Part shown: positions 33,722 through 40,992 of the stretch, in pieces
Numbering within the stretch: position 1 is the stretch's first letter
Layout of the letters: every line of letters begins with the position of its first letter
Source: an uncultured Streptococcus sp.
GTDB lineage: Bacteria > Bacillota > Bacilli > Lactobacillales > Streptococcaceae
Reading direction: 5' to 3'
DNA: 64,000 bases
NCBI GenBank assembly: GCA_934229725.1
Contig: CAKQDX010000009.1
Location: 31,974-95,973 of the forward strand
Notes under the pieces: generated by a model
Seen by the model: only the letters and a program-made list of their open reading frames with translations
Told to the model about the DNA's origin: nothing
Databases searched by the model: none
Translations under genes and position numbers: made by a program

Positions 33722-35371
33722 TTATTTTAAGACATAAAGAGTGTATCGTTCAATCCCCTTCACTGAAACTTTTTTATAGTTCTTAGAAAGTGTTGATTTA
33801 ACATCGGAAGGTAGGTGAGTGTTGTCTTGGACAACGATATATTGTGCAGAATCTTGGATAAGTGTATCTGAGATAGCTTTTTTATGGCTAGGTTTTGCTG
33901 TATTAAGTTCTGGAAGAACAAATTGTGAAGCTGATTTACGACCACTATCCAAATAAATTTTTGCTGTAGAATCATAGACGTAGATAGTTTCGTCTTTCTT
34001 AGTTCTTTTAACGATATAATTTGCGACAGTACTGCGTTCAGCATTATTTTCTAAATTAAATAGGAACATGATAATTGGCATAGCAAAAGCAAATGCAAAG
34101 ACTAGTATTGGCAAGAAATAGTTCCGACTGAGGAAAATACCAAAAACTTTAAGTGCATGAATCTGGCTAACATTACGACGTCTGTGAGAGGTGCGTTCAG
34201 CTCTTTTTTTAGTAGCATCATCTAACGACAGTGCAGTCAGAACAAGGCCATAAGGGACTATGTTAAGAATACTGTAAAGACCAAAGCTTCGAGAAAATAA
34301 GCTGTAAACTACTGTAAAGACAAAACTAATGAGTAGTACCCATTTGATACTTTTATCTTTAGCTTCACCAAGAAGATGATTACCTGTAGTTACGGCACCA
34401 ATAAGTAGTCCGGATCCTAGAACGGCAAAGATTTGATAAACTAGAGTTAATAGATAGTCGTTATTTTCTACAGCAAGATGTGTAAAGCTGTAAATCAACA
34501 CTTGGTTGATATAGTCTGATGTAATCTGTAAATTTAGAATAAAGTAAAGGCATAAATACAGCACCAGAATATTACCAAAAATTATACAAAGGACTTGGTA
34601 AAAGCCACGGAAAAAGTGCTTGTTGACAAGGTTGTAAACGAAGATTGTCACCAGTGACAATATCCAAAAAATGAGTGTTCGCGCTTCAAAGAAGGCTCCA
34701 GCAGTGCCAGCCAATCCGTAAAGAATAAAGGCTTCATCACGACTGTGACCAGCAAAGTAACGGGTCAAGAAGAAAATGGCTCCAAGGACAAATGGCATTG
34801 CGAATTGGATAGGGTAGAGGCCACCAAAACCAAGCGTTCCATTAATTACGAAGAAAATAAAGCTAATGAAAGTAGCAATTTCCTTCTTACTTGTCATATG
34901 CATGACAGTCTTGTAAAGAAAACTACCAGAAAGATAGTAGGTAAGAAACTGTATAGGAATTAGCCAAAGTGTTGATCCCAAGCGAAAAGCTAAGGAAACT
35001 AAGAAATAATAGAAGAAGCCACCTGTCGTAAAAAAGTCAGAGTAAGGTAAGCTGCCATTGGCAAACATTTTTGCAATGTAAAGGTTTTGGGACTGCATAC
35101 TATTTGCAAAGTCTGTAAAGCAAGGCACTGAGATGCTAAAAATGCTCAAAATTAGACTAAGAATGAGAATGTGACTCTTATGCTTCCATGGAATTGCAGT
35201 TATAGGGGCTTTATCTTTCTGAGAAGAACTCGATTCATTTGTATGCCCTTGAATTGCTACTTCAATTTTCTCATCTTGTTTCTCATCATTTGCATGAGAT
35301 TGATGATGGCTTCGATGGTAGCCCTGATAGCTACCCGATTGTAAAGTATTGTCTTCGTTATATTGACTCAC
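33722..35371 (-). CDS. Polytopic membrane protein, putative GT-C-type glycosyltransferase
   Basis: The 549 aa begin with a hydrophilic His/Gln/Glu-rich segment of about 65 residues. Ten or more membrane helices follow, and a C-terminal extracytoplasmic domain of about 100 residues (VYDSTAKIYLDSGRKSASQF). The first outer loop FANGSLPYSDFFTTGGFFYYF resembles the catalytic loop of ArnT/PMT-like enzymes. Donor and acceptor are unknown. It is single-gene, with a promoter at 35443-35470 and the NrdR hairpin as likely terminator. Confidence 0.55.
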   Translation of the reverse strand: MSQYNEDNTLQSGSYQGYHRSHHQSHANDEKQDEKIEVAIQGHTNESSSSQKDKAPITAIPWKHKSHILILSLILSIFSISVPCFTDFANSMQSQNLYIAKMFANGSLPYSDFFTTGGFFYYFLVSLAFRLGSTLWLIPIQFLTYYLSGSFLYKTVMHMTSKKEIATFISFIFFVINGTLGFGGLYPIQFAMPFVLGAIFFLTRYFAGHSRDEAFILYGLAGTAGAFFEARTLIFWILSLVTIFVYNLVNKHFFRGFYQVLCIIFGNILVLYLCLYFILNLQITSDYINQVLIYSFTHLAVENNDYLLTLVYQIFAVLGSGLLIGAVTTGNHLLGEAKDKSIKWVLLISFVFTVVYSLFSRSFGLYSILNIVPYGLVLTALSLDDATKKRAERTSHRRRNVSQIHALKVFGIFLSRNYFLPILVFAFAFAMPIIMFLFNLENNAERSTVANYIVKRTKKDETIYVYDSTAKIYLDSGRKSASQFVLPELNTAKPSHKKAISDTLIQDSAQYIVVQDNTHLPSDVKSTLSKNYKKVSVKGIERYTLYVLK

Positions 35372-35442
35372 AATTAGACTCCTTTATTGTTATTTGGAAA
35401 GTTATGAATAAAAGGAAATAATCCCCTGATTGTCTTATTTCC

Positions 35443-35470
35443 AGTATATCAGATAATACTATTTAGTCAA
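35443..35470 (-). promoter_or_regulatory. Promoter of the membrane protein gene
   Basis: On the minus strand TTGACT, 16 bp and TATACT with an extended TGA. Confidence 0.6.
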
Positions 35471-35507
35471 TTTCCCTCTAATTTCTTAAATTAAATTAAT
35501 AATTACT

Positions 35508-35537
35508 AAAAAAGGATTGAGAACAAAATCTCAATCC
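35508..35537 (-). terminator. Terminator downstream of the ireB-ruvX-DUF1292 operon
   Basis: GGATTGAGA/TCTCAATCC perfect 9-bp stem with a 6-nt loop and T6 on the minus strand. The 35538-35660 interval holds no gene I can support. Confidence 0.88.
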
Positions 35538-35660
35538 CCTCTCCTAGTAACTGATGTGATTTCACCTGGTTGTTATGGTTGTCAAATTCTCAGTCAAATT
35601 GATAGAAGTTAGACAATGAACAAAACTGGTAAAACAATTCAGTATGTTCGTCAATGCTTT

Positions 35661-35966
35661 TTAATTCTCATCAATGAAGCTATTGAAGACTTCTTCAATC
35701 ATATCCCATTCAGCATCTGAATCTTCAGGAATCGGTTGAAGGTCACCTTCGGTACCATCTTCATTTTCAGTGAAAGAATAAGCTTGAATTTCAATCTCTC
35801 CGTTAGCATCTTCTTCTGCACCGGCTGGTACCAAAAGAACATAGTTTTTTCCAAATTCTTCACGTCCATCAATAGTTAACAAGATTTCAAAAAGAGTTTC
35901 ATTTCCTTGTTCGTCTACTAAGGTAATAACTTCATGGTCATGGTTATGATCGTGATTGTGTGACAT
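35661..35966 (-). CDS. DUF1292-family protein
   Basis: The 101-aa, very acidic protein (predicted charge strongly negative) begins with the His/Asp-rich MSHNHDHNHDHEVITLVDEQGNE, typical of streptococcal DUF1292 proteins. The Bacillus member YrzB sits in the same cluster with ruvX and ireB homologues. The function is unknown; the His-rich start could bind metal. SD AAGGAGAA lies upstream. A 106-bp gap separates it from ruvX. Confidence 0.88.
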   Translation of the reverse strand: MSHNHDHNHDHEVITLVDEQGNETLFEILLTIDGREEFGKNYVLLVPAGAEEDANGEIEIQAYSFTENEDGTEGDLQPIPEDSDAEWDMIEEVFNSFIDEN

Positions 35967-36072
35967 ATTGTTCTCCTTATTGAAGCAAGAGCCAAATAGT
36001 TAGGAAAAGCTAATATACTCGACAATGAGTTTACTAGACTGGCATTGGACTATCGGACTCTATTGCAGTTTC

Positions 36073-36492
36073 TTAAAACATTCGATCGAGGTAGTTTTGC
36101 AGAATAAGTTGGGCAGCTAATTTATCAATAACTTTTTTGCGTTTACCACGGCTGACATCTGCTTGCTCAACCAGCATACGTTCTGCTTGAACAGTTGTTA
36201 AGCGTTCATCTTGGTAATCTACAGGAATTCCAAAGATTTCCTTAATTTTGTTACCATAAGCTTTGCTTGCCTCGACACGAGGGCCTTCAGTATTATTCAT
36301 ATTTTTTGGAAGACCAACGACAAATTTGTCTACTTTATACTCTTTAACGAGTTCACCGAGGCGGTCGAAACCAAACTCTTCAGCTTCTTCGTCAATTTTG
36401 ATAATTTCGACGCCTTGGGCTGTAAAACCGAGAGGATCACTAATAGCAACCCCCACTGTTTTGGAGCCAACATCAAGTCCCATTACTCGCAT
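36073..36492 (-). CDS. ruvX: RuvX/YqgF-family Holliday junction resolvase-like nuclease (pre-16S rRNA processing)
   Basis: The 139-aa RNase H-fold protein has MGLDVGSKTVGVAISD at the start, FVVGLPKNMNN in the middle and DERLTTVQAERML later. The acidic active-site residues Asp7, Glu near 99 and an Asp near the C-terminus are kept. Members process 16S rRNA 5' ends or resolve branched DNA. The ATG overlaps the ireB stop by one base. Confidence 0.92.
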   Translation of the reverse strand: MRVMGLDVGSKTVGVAISDPLGFTAQGVEIIKIDEEAEEFGFDRLGELVKEYKVDKFVVGLPKNMNNTEGPRVEASKAYGNKIKEIFGIPVDYQDERLTTVQAERMLVEQADVSRGKRKKVIDKLAAQLILQNYLDRMF

Positions 36493-36758
36493 TAGAGGTC
36501 AATTCCATTTCCTTTTAGATAATAGCGAACGAGTTCTTCAACGATTTCATCACGTTCGTATTTACGAATCTGGTTACGGGCGTCATTATAACGCGGAACA
36601 TAAGCAGGGTCACCGCTCAGAACATAACCGACGATTTGGTTGATAGGATTATAACCTTTCTCCGCCAACGAACGGTAGACATTTGTCAAAGTATTACTGA
36701 TTTCATCTTTGCTACCGTCGTCTAGGTTGAAACGAACAGTTTCATCTGTAAATCCCAT
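36492..36758 (-). CDS. IreB-family regulatory phosphoprotein (DUF965)
   Basis: The 88 aa match the IreB/YrzL family: MGFTDETVRFNLDDGSKDEI with the threonines that the serine/threonine kinase IreK phosphorylates in Enterococcus, then YNPINQIVGYVLSGDPAYVP. In Enterococcus it modulates cephalosporin resistance. It heads the ireB-ruvX-DUF1292 cluster. An extended -10 box (TGTTATAAT, minus strand, 36800-36808) lies upstream. Confidence 0.9.
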   Translation of the reverse strand: MGFTDETVRFNLDDGSKDEISNTLTNVYRSLAEKGYNPINQIVGYVLSGDPAYVPRYNDARNQIRKYERDEIVEELVRYYLKGNGIDL

Positions 36759-36837
36759 ACTGACACCTTCTTTCTATAAGAATTATCTGTTAGTTCTTTA
36801 TTATAACATAAGTCTACTCAAAAGGGAAAGACAATGA

Positions 36838-36871
36838 ACAAAAAAGAGATGACTGGAGTCATCCCTCTTAA
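36838..36871 (-). terminator. Terminator of rpmB
   Basis: AGGGATGACT/AGTCATCTCT stem and a T6 run on the minus strand. Confidence 0.88.
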
Positions 36872-36883
36872 TATCCAATAAGA

Positions 36884-37072
36884 TTAAACGCGTTCAACTT
36901 TACCAGATTTAAGTGCACGAGCTGAAGCCCAAACTTTTTTAGGTTTACCATCAACAAGGATAGTAACTTTTTGAAGGTTAGGTTTAACGGCACGTTTAGT
37001 TTTGTTCATAGCGTGTGAACGGTTGTTTGCAGAAACAGTTTTACGTCCTGTAAAGTAACATACTTTAGCCAT
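36884..37072 (-). CDS. rpmB: 50S ribosomal protein L28
   Basis: The 62-aa protein begins MAKVCYFTGRKTVSANNRSH, characteristic of L28. Only one cysteine is present, so the four-Cys zinc knuckle found in some L28 proteins is absent. SD TAGGAGGAAAA lies upstream. It is monocistronic on the minus strand between its promoter (37132-37160) and a terminator. Confidence 0.96.
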   Translation of the reverse strand: MAKVCYFTGRKTVSANNRSHAMNKTKRAVKPNLQKVTILVDGKPKKVWASARALKSGKVERV

Positions 37073-37131
37073 TTCGTGTTTTCCTCCTAGGTAGAATTTA
37101 TTACGGATGTGCTAGCACCACATACCAAAAC

Positions 37132-37160
37132 ATTCTATCATAAGAAACTAGGTTTGACAA
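37132..37160 (-). promoter_or_regulatory. Promoter of rpmB
   Basis: On the minus strand TTGTCA, 17 bp and TAGAAT with an extended TGA. Confidence 0.7.
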
Positions 37161-37239
37161 GAACAATTTATAATTTCTTTTTAGGAAAAAATAGTATATG
37201 CTTATTATAGTGAAAAGATAACCCTAAAGAGGAGAAGAA

Positions 37240-38508
37240 ATGCCAGATAATCTTGCACTACGTATGCGTCCACGCACAATTTCAGAAGTGATAGGTCAAA
37301 AGCATTTGGTAGGTAAAGGAAAAATCATTCGCCGTATGGTAGAGGCAAATATGCTGTCCTCAATGATTCTTTATGGGCCACCGGGAATTGGGAAAACCTC
37401 AATAGCCAGTGCCATTGCGGGAACAACAAAATTTGCTTTTAGAACCTTTAATGCAACTGTTGATAGCAAGAAACGGCTGCAGGAAATTGCAGAAGAAGCT
37501 AAGTTTTCAGGTGGTCTGGTTCTGCTCCTAGATGAAATCCATCGTTTGGATAAAGCTAAGCAAGATTTTTTATTGCCGTTGTTAGAAAACGGTAACATCA
37601 TCATGATTGGAGCTACAACTGAGAATCCATTTTTTTCTGTGACTCCAGCCATTCGTAGTCGGGTACAAATATTTGAATTGGAACCCCTTTCCAATATGGA
37701 TATTAAGGTAGCTATTCAGGGTGTTTTGGAAGATCGAGAACGTGGCTTTGACTTTGATGTCCAGTTAGATGATGATGCTCTAGATTTTATAGCTACAGCT
37801 ACCAATGGTGATTTACGTTCGGCCTACAATTCCTTGGACTTGGCGGTTATGTCAACTCAACCTTCAGAAGGTGGGAAGCGCCATGTTACTTTAGATACCG
37901 TTGAGAATAGTTTGCAACGTAGTTATATCACCATGGATAAAGATGGTGATGGGCACTATGACGTGCTTTCTGCCTTGCAAAAATCGATTCGAGGATCTGA
38001 TGTCAATGCCAGTCTTCATTATGCAGCACGTTTGGTTGAAGCAGGAGACCTTCCAAGCCTAGCACGTCGGTTAACTGTGATTGCTTACGAGGATATTGGT
38101 TTAGCTAATCCAGATGCACAGGTTCATACCGTTACAGCCCTGGAAGCTGCGCAGAAAGTAGGCTTTCCGGAGGCACGTATTTTGATTGCAAATGTGGTTA
38201 TTGACTTAGCTTTATCACCCAAGTCAAATTCGGCCTATGTGGCAATGGACGCTGCGCTGGCTGATCTTAGAAAGTCTGGAAATTTACCGATTCCTCGTCA
38301 TTTGAGAGATGGACATTATGCAGGAAGTAAGGAACTAGGAAATGCGCAAGATTACAAGTATCCACATGCTTATCCCGAAAAGTGGGTTAAGCAACAATAC
38401 CTTCCAGATAAACTAAGAGACGTCAATTATTTCCAACCGAATGAGACTGGGAAATATGAGAGAGCTCTTGGAGCTAATAAAGAGCGAATCGATAAGTTGT
38501 CAAAATAA
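37240..38508 (+). CDS. rarA: Replication-associated recombination protein RarA (MgsA), AAA+ ATPase
   Basis: The 422-aa AAA+ ATPase acts at stalled forks. Walker A is YGPPGIGKTS (about 45-54), Walker B LLLDEIHRLD, sensor 1 GATTEN. The C-terminal MgsA oligomerisation domain includes AYEDIGLANPDA and the end motif YPHAYPEKWVKQQYLPD. SD AAGAGGAGAAG lies upstream. As in Bacillus, a 6S RNA gene lies next to rarA. Confidence 0.95.
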   Translation: MPDNLALRMRPRTISEVIGQKHLVGKGKIIRRMVEANMLSSMILYGPPGIGKTSIASAIAGTTKFAFRTFNATVDSKKRLQEIAEEAKFSGGLVLLLDEIHRLDKAKQDFLLPLLENGNIIMIGATTENPFFSVTPAIRSRVQIFELEPLSNMDIKVAIQGVLEDRERGFDFDVQLDDDALDFIATATNGDLRSAYNSLDLAVMSTQPSEGGKRHVTLDTVENSLQRSYITMDKDGDGHYDVLSALQKSIRGSDVNASLHYAARLVEAGDLPSLARRLTVIAYEDIGLANPDAQVHTVTALEAAQKVGFPEARILIANVVIDLALSPKSNSAYVAMDAALADLRKSGNLPIPRHLRDGHYAGSKELGNAQDYKYPHAYPEKWVKQQYLPDKLRDVNYFQPNETGKYERALGANKERIDKLSK

Positions 38509-38560
38509 CAAGCGAGATAGGTGCTAACGAAAACGATTGCAAAAAAATTGTCTTTTCCTC

Positions 38561-38588
38561 TTGCAATAATTTTCAAAAGTGGTATTAT
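38561..38588 (+). promoter_or_regulatory. Promoter of the 6S RNA gene
   Basis: TTGCAA, 16 bp and TATTAT with an extended TGG; predicted start near 38595. Confidence 0.75.
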
Positions 38589-38594
38589 AGGAAC

Positions 38595-38793
38595 ATAGAA
38601 ATTGCTGTGGTATACGAATCCACATATAAGTGTTGACCGACTAATTTTTGTATTATCGGGAGACAGAGGTCTATTAACAGTGTGCAGGCTGGCTCACCCA
38701 GAAGCAACTTAAGTTAGTAGCGAGTCGCCCACCTGCTTTTTTACGTCGCGGGTTCAATACAAACCGTGGATCATCGGTACCAATACAGCATCC
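38595..38793 (+). ncRNA. ssrS: 6S RNA
   Basis: About 200 nt of non-coding RNA next to rarA, the conserved Firmicutes location. The ends pair: TGCTGT (38603) with ACAGCA (38785-38790), GGTA with TACC, and ATCCAC with GTGGAT. These form the long interrupted terminal helix of 6S RNA. The interior (TTTTTGTATTATCGGG..., then a GC-rich arm GTGCAGG...CCTGC) fits the large central bubble that imitates an open promoter. 6S RNA sequesters housekeeping RNA polymerase. Its 3' end touches the following tRNA with no terminator between. Confidence 0.85.
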
Positions 38794-38794
38794 A

Positions 38795-38867
38795 GCCTCC
38801 TTAGCTCAGTTGGTAGAGCAGTGGACTCTTAATCCATGGGTCACAGGTTCGAGCCCTGTAGGGGGCA
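38795..38867 (+). tRNA. tRNA-Lys (CTT anticodon)
   Basis: A 73-nt cloverleaf: acceptor GCCTCCT/AGGGGGC (one G-T), D-loop AGCTCAGTTGGTAGAGC, anticodon arm TGGA-CTCTTAA-TCCA, T-arm ACAGGTTCGAGCCCTGT, discriminator A. CCA is not encoded. It decodes AAG. It directly follows 6S RNA and its 3' end is the core of a duplicated attachment site. Confidence 0.95.
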
Positions 38868-38892
38868 GCTAATTAACAGGAAAAAGCCTTGA
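38857..38892 (+). repeat. Left copy of a 36-bp direct repeat (att-like, tRNA-Lys 3' end)
   Basis: Covers the last bases of tRNA-Lys and the first part of its terminator. It is repeated exactly at 40073-40108. A duplicated tRNA 3' end is the classical trace of site-specific integration. Confidence 0.85.
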
Positions 38893-38907
38893 AATTAAGG
38901 CTTTTTT
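38881..38907 (+). terminator. Terminator of the 6S RNA/tRNA-Lys transcript
   Basis: AAAAGCCTT/AAGGCTTTT with a 6-nt loop and T6; duplicated at 40097-40123. Confidence 0.9.
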
Positions 38908-38948
38908 GTTTGTCTAATCATTTAGGATATATCATCAAAGAAAGGTGC

Positions 38949-39605
38949 TCAATTTTCCACTTCTTCCTTAAATAGTACTTTTCCCTGACTATATAATCTC
39001 ATGATCTTCACAAAACGAACTGGATTGTTTTGGTTATACAAAAGAAATACTGAAAAGAATAACATGCCAGCAAACCACAAACCATAGCCTTCATTGATCG
39101 GTCGACCAAATTTTAGAGGAAGAGTCAAGAAATACAAAAAATAATAGATGGACACTATATTTACTACAAAGCGAGCAAATCGATAAGGTAAAGCAGACAG
39201 TTGTCTGGGATCAAACTGGTTTTTCACGAACAAATTATGAGATGCTGCATAGAAAAAAACTTTCTCTGTCGTCGGCTGGGCCTTGCGAACATTTTTATAG
39301 AGTGCTCGTTCAAGTAAAGCAACCAACGAGAAAAACTGCATCAACCAAAATAGAAAAATACAAGCTAGACTAAACCAGTTATAGACACCAATAAACTTGA
39401 GGGAAAAGAAGCCCGAAATTGCAGGCCCACCTGCTAGTAAGAGAATTACCAAGTCAGGAATAAAGGCATTCGTTTCACCAGCTTTTTCAGTATTGAGCAA
39501 CCTACTCTTAGGAGCAGCTAAAACCTCTCCTGTCTTTTGGTCATAATAAACAGCCTGTCCATCACATTCGCCGATAAAAACACGACGCCGTCCGAGAAAA
39601 AACAT
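38949..39605 (-). CDS. Hypothetical membrane protein inside the tRNA-Lys island
   Basis: The 218 aa have a short hydrophilic N-terminal domain (FIGECDGQAVYYDQKTGEVLAAPKSRLL) and about four hydrophobic segments at 50-72, 75-97, 135-160 and 172-192. I do not recognise a family. It is the only sizeable intact gene between the two att-like repeats and so probably arrived with, or stayed from, an integrated element. SD AGAGGTATGT-like sequence lies upstream. Confidence 0.65.
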   Translation of the reverse strand: MFFLGRRRVFIGECDGQAVYYDQKTGEVLAAPKSRLLNTEKAGETNAFIPDLVILLLAGGPAISGFFSLKFIGVYNWFSLACIFLFWLMQFFSLVALLERALYKNVRKAQPTTEKVFFYAASHNLFVKNQFDPRQLSALPYRFARFVVNIVSIYYFLYFLTLPLKFGRPINEGYGLWFAGMLFFSVFLLYNQNNPVRFVKIMRLYSQGKVLFKEEVEN

Positions 39606-39760
39606 ACATACCTCTTTCTATTTATGAAAAATGTACCTACTTAACTGGTTTGAATGATATTTTAATACTAGTATACCACAAAACCCATGTACCAACGTTT
39701 ATTTAATCACAAAAGAACGCATAAAAGACGATCTTTGATCCAAGCAAACTATTTTTCATT

Positions 39761-39922
39761 CTACTCTATTTTGAAGGTCTCCATTGCCTTGAACTGCTCT
39801 AGTTCTTTTTCATCTTGAGGTTCAAAACCAAGGTATTTATACTTAAAATATTTTAAAAGAGCACTTGGTCCAAAGCCACTTTGATTCCATAGTGCATAGT
39901 CAAATTCAGCAGATAAGTTCAT
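39761..39922 (-). CDS. Small open reading frame (53 aa) in the island
   Basis: Begins MNLSAEFDYALWNQSGFGPS and continues with a Lys/Tyr/Glu-rich tail. It has an AAAGG SD with 8-nt spacing and no membrane segment. It could be a small intact gene or the surviving end of a longer one. Function unknown. Confidence 0.4.
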   Translation of the reverse strand: MNLSAEFDYALWNQSGFGPSALLKYFKYKYLGFEPQDEKELEQFKAMETFKIE

Positions 39923-39940
39923 GCCAAGAACCTTTATGAG

Positions 39941-40009
39941 TCATTCGATTTTGCCCCACTTTTGCCCCATTTTTAAATCATGACATTGAAAATACCTAAA
40001 AGTATTTCC
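39941..40009 (-). pseudogene. Possible C-terminal remnant of a tyrosine integrase
   Basis: A minus-strand frame ends HDLKMGQKWGKIE-stop. The MGQKWGK tail, encoded by a repeated TTTTGCCCC pattern on the plus strand, is a common end of streptococcal phage and ICE integrases, and lies about 65 bp from the right att-like repeat. Upstream codons are interrupted by a stop, so only about 22 residues remain. Confidence 0.45.
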
Positions 40010-40072
40010 CTAAAATCACCTATATTTCAATATTTTTAATTACTATCAGTATGAAAATTCTTTCCAAATCCA

Positions 40073-40108
40073 TGTAGGGGGCAGCTAATTAACAGGAAAA
40101 AGCCTTGA
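40073..40108 (+). repeat. Right copy of the 36-bp att-like direct repeat
   Basis: Identical to 38857-38892, including the tRNA-Lys 3' tail and start of the terminator. The rest of the terminator (to 40123) is also duplicated with a few changes in the loop. Confidence 0.85.
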
Positions 40109-40123
40109 TTTCAAGGCTTTTTT
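40097..40123 (+). terminator. Duplicated terminator at the right island boundary
   Basis: AAAAAGCCTTGA...TCAAGGCTTTTTT, the second copy of the tRNA-Lys terminator. Confidence 0.85.
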
Positions 40124-40222
40124 GATTTGTCTGAAGCGATTACTTTTCGGTAATGTCTCTGCAAGGTGTACACTTTATGCTATGATATTAGTCAAGAAAC
40201 AAAATTGAAAAGGAGGCAGGTG

Positions 40223-40729
40223 TTGAAAATAGCAATCATCGGCTATAGTGGTTCTGGAAAGTCGACTTTGGCTAGTTTTTTAGGTCGACATTACAATTGT
40301 GATGTACTTCATTTAGATAAAATTCATTTCAGAGCAAACTGGCAAGAGCGGACAATTGATGAAATGGCTAACGATATATCAAGATTCATGCTACAAAGTA
40401 ATTGGATTATTGAAGGGAATTACTCGACCTGTCTTTATGAAGAACGCATGAGAGAGGCGGACTGTATTATATATTTCAGCTTTAACAGATTTAATTGTCT
40501 CTCTCGGGTTTTCAGGCGATATCTAAAATATAGGGGACATACACGTCCCAGTATGGCGGAAAATTGTCGTGAAAAATTTGACTTTGAGTTTGTGAAATGG
40601 ATTTTATTAGATGGCCGTTCAAATAAATATGTAAAGCAATATAAAGCAGTTATTAAAAAATATCCTGACAAAACAATTGTTATAAAGAATCAAAAGCAGT
40701 TAAATCATTATATGAAGCAGATTAATTAA
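40223..40729 (+). CDS. FlaR-like P-loop kinase (adenylate kinase-like, 'DNA topology modulation' family)
   Basis: The 168 aa start MKIAIIGYSGSGKST with Walker A GYSGSGKST (7-15). HLDKIHF, NWIIEGNY and a run of arginines typical of a nucleotide-kinase lid (SRVFRRYLKYRGHTRPSM) follow. The true substrate is unknown. The TTG at 40223 is preferred because AAGGAGG lies 6 nt upstream. An extended -10 (TGCTATGAT, 40178-40186) would exclude a GTG at 40166. It lies just outside the island. Confidence 0.75.
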   Translation: MKIAIIGYSGSGKSTLASFLGRHYNCDVLHLDKIHFRANWQERTIDEMANDISRFMLQSNWIIEGNYSTCLYEERMREADCIIYFSFNRFNCLSRVFRRYLKYRGHTRPSMAENCREKFDFEFVKWILLDGRSNKYVKQYKAVIKKYPDKTIVIKNQKQLNHYMKQIN

Positions 40730-40843
40730 CTACTATAACAATTTAGTCATAACATAGCTGGTAGTTCTATGTATGAAGTAAGATTAAAAAGATATAGTAA
40801 ATCATTAGTTGCAATCTTAGCTATAACTGTCAGAATATTTTGT

Positions 40844-40857
40844 AAGAAACGCTTTCA
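40844..40857. promoter_or_regulatory. Possible cre (CcpA) site upstream of purA
   Basis: AAGAAACGCTTTCA differs by one base from the cre core TGNAARCGNTTNCA. It ends 3 bp before the -35 box of the purA promoter. Confidence 0.45.
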
Positions 40858-40860
40858 ACA

Positions 40861-40890
40861 TTGAACAAAAGGACTTTTTTCTGCTATAAT
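40861..40890 (+). promoter_or_regulatory. Promoter of purA
   Basis: TTGAAC, 18 bp and TATAAT with an extended TGC; predicted start near 40897. Confidence 0.7.
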
Positions 40891-40896
40891 AAACTG

Positions 40897-40992
40897 TAAC
40901 GCAAAACTTGTGGGTGAAATTCCCACCGTGAAGTTTTTCAAGAAAGGTGGGGACAGTCTCGTAAAGGTAGAGCTGTCCGTTATCAAAATAAT
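40897..40992 (+). promoter_or_regulatory. Structured 5' leader of purA, candidate cis-regulatory RNA
   Basis: CCCACC (40922-40927) can pair upstream with GTGGG (40910-40914) or downstream with GGTGGG (40946-40951), two exclusive states. GGACAG (40951-40956) pairs with CTGTCC (40973-40978), enclosing the only SD-like sequence, AAAGG at 40963-40967. No SD lies close to the ATG. The function is inferred. Confidence 0.45.

Larger units (their letters stand above)
39606..40072. other. Decayed part of the tRNA-Lys island
   Basis: AT-rich region without any long gene. It contains a 53-codon minus-strand frame (39761-39922) and a short integrase-like C-terminal remnant (39941-40009). The rest holds nothing I can identify. 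Confidence 0.5.

Noticed and set aside
40910..40960. Resemblance of the purA leader (GGGTGAAATTCCCACCG, GACAGT) to parts of the FMN riboswitch
   Set aside because: The second GGTGAAATTCC arm, the GGCGGT element and the closing P1 helix of the RFN element are missing, and purA is not a flavin gene.
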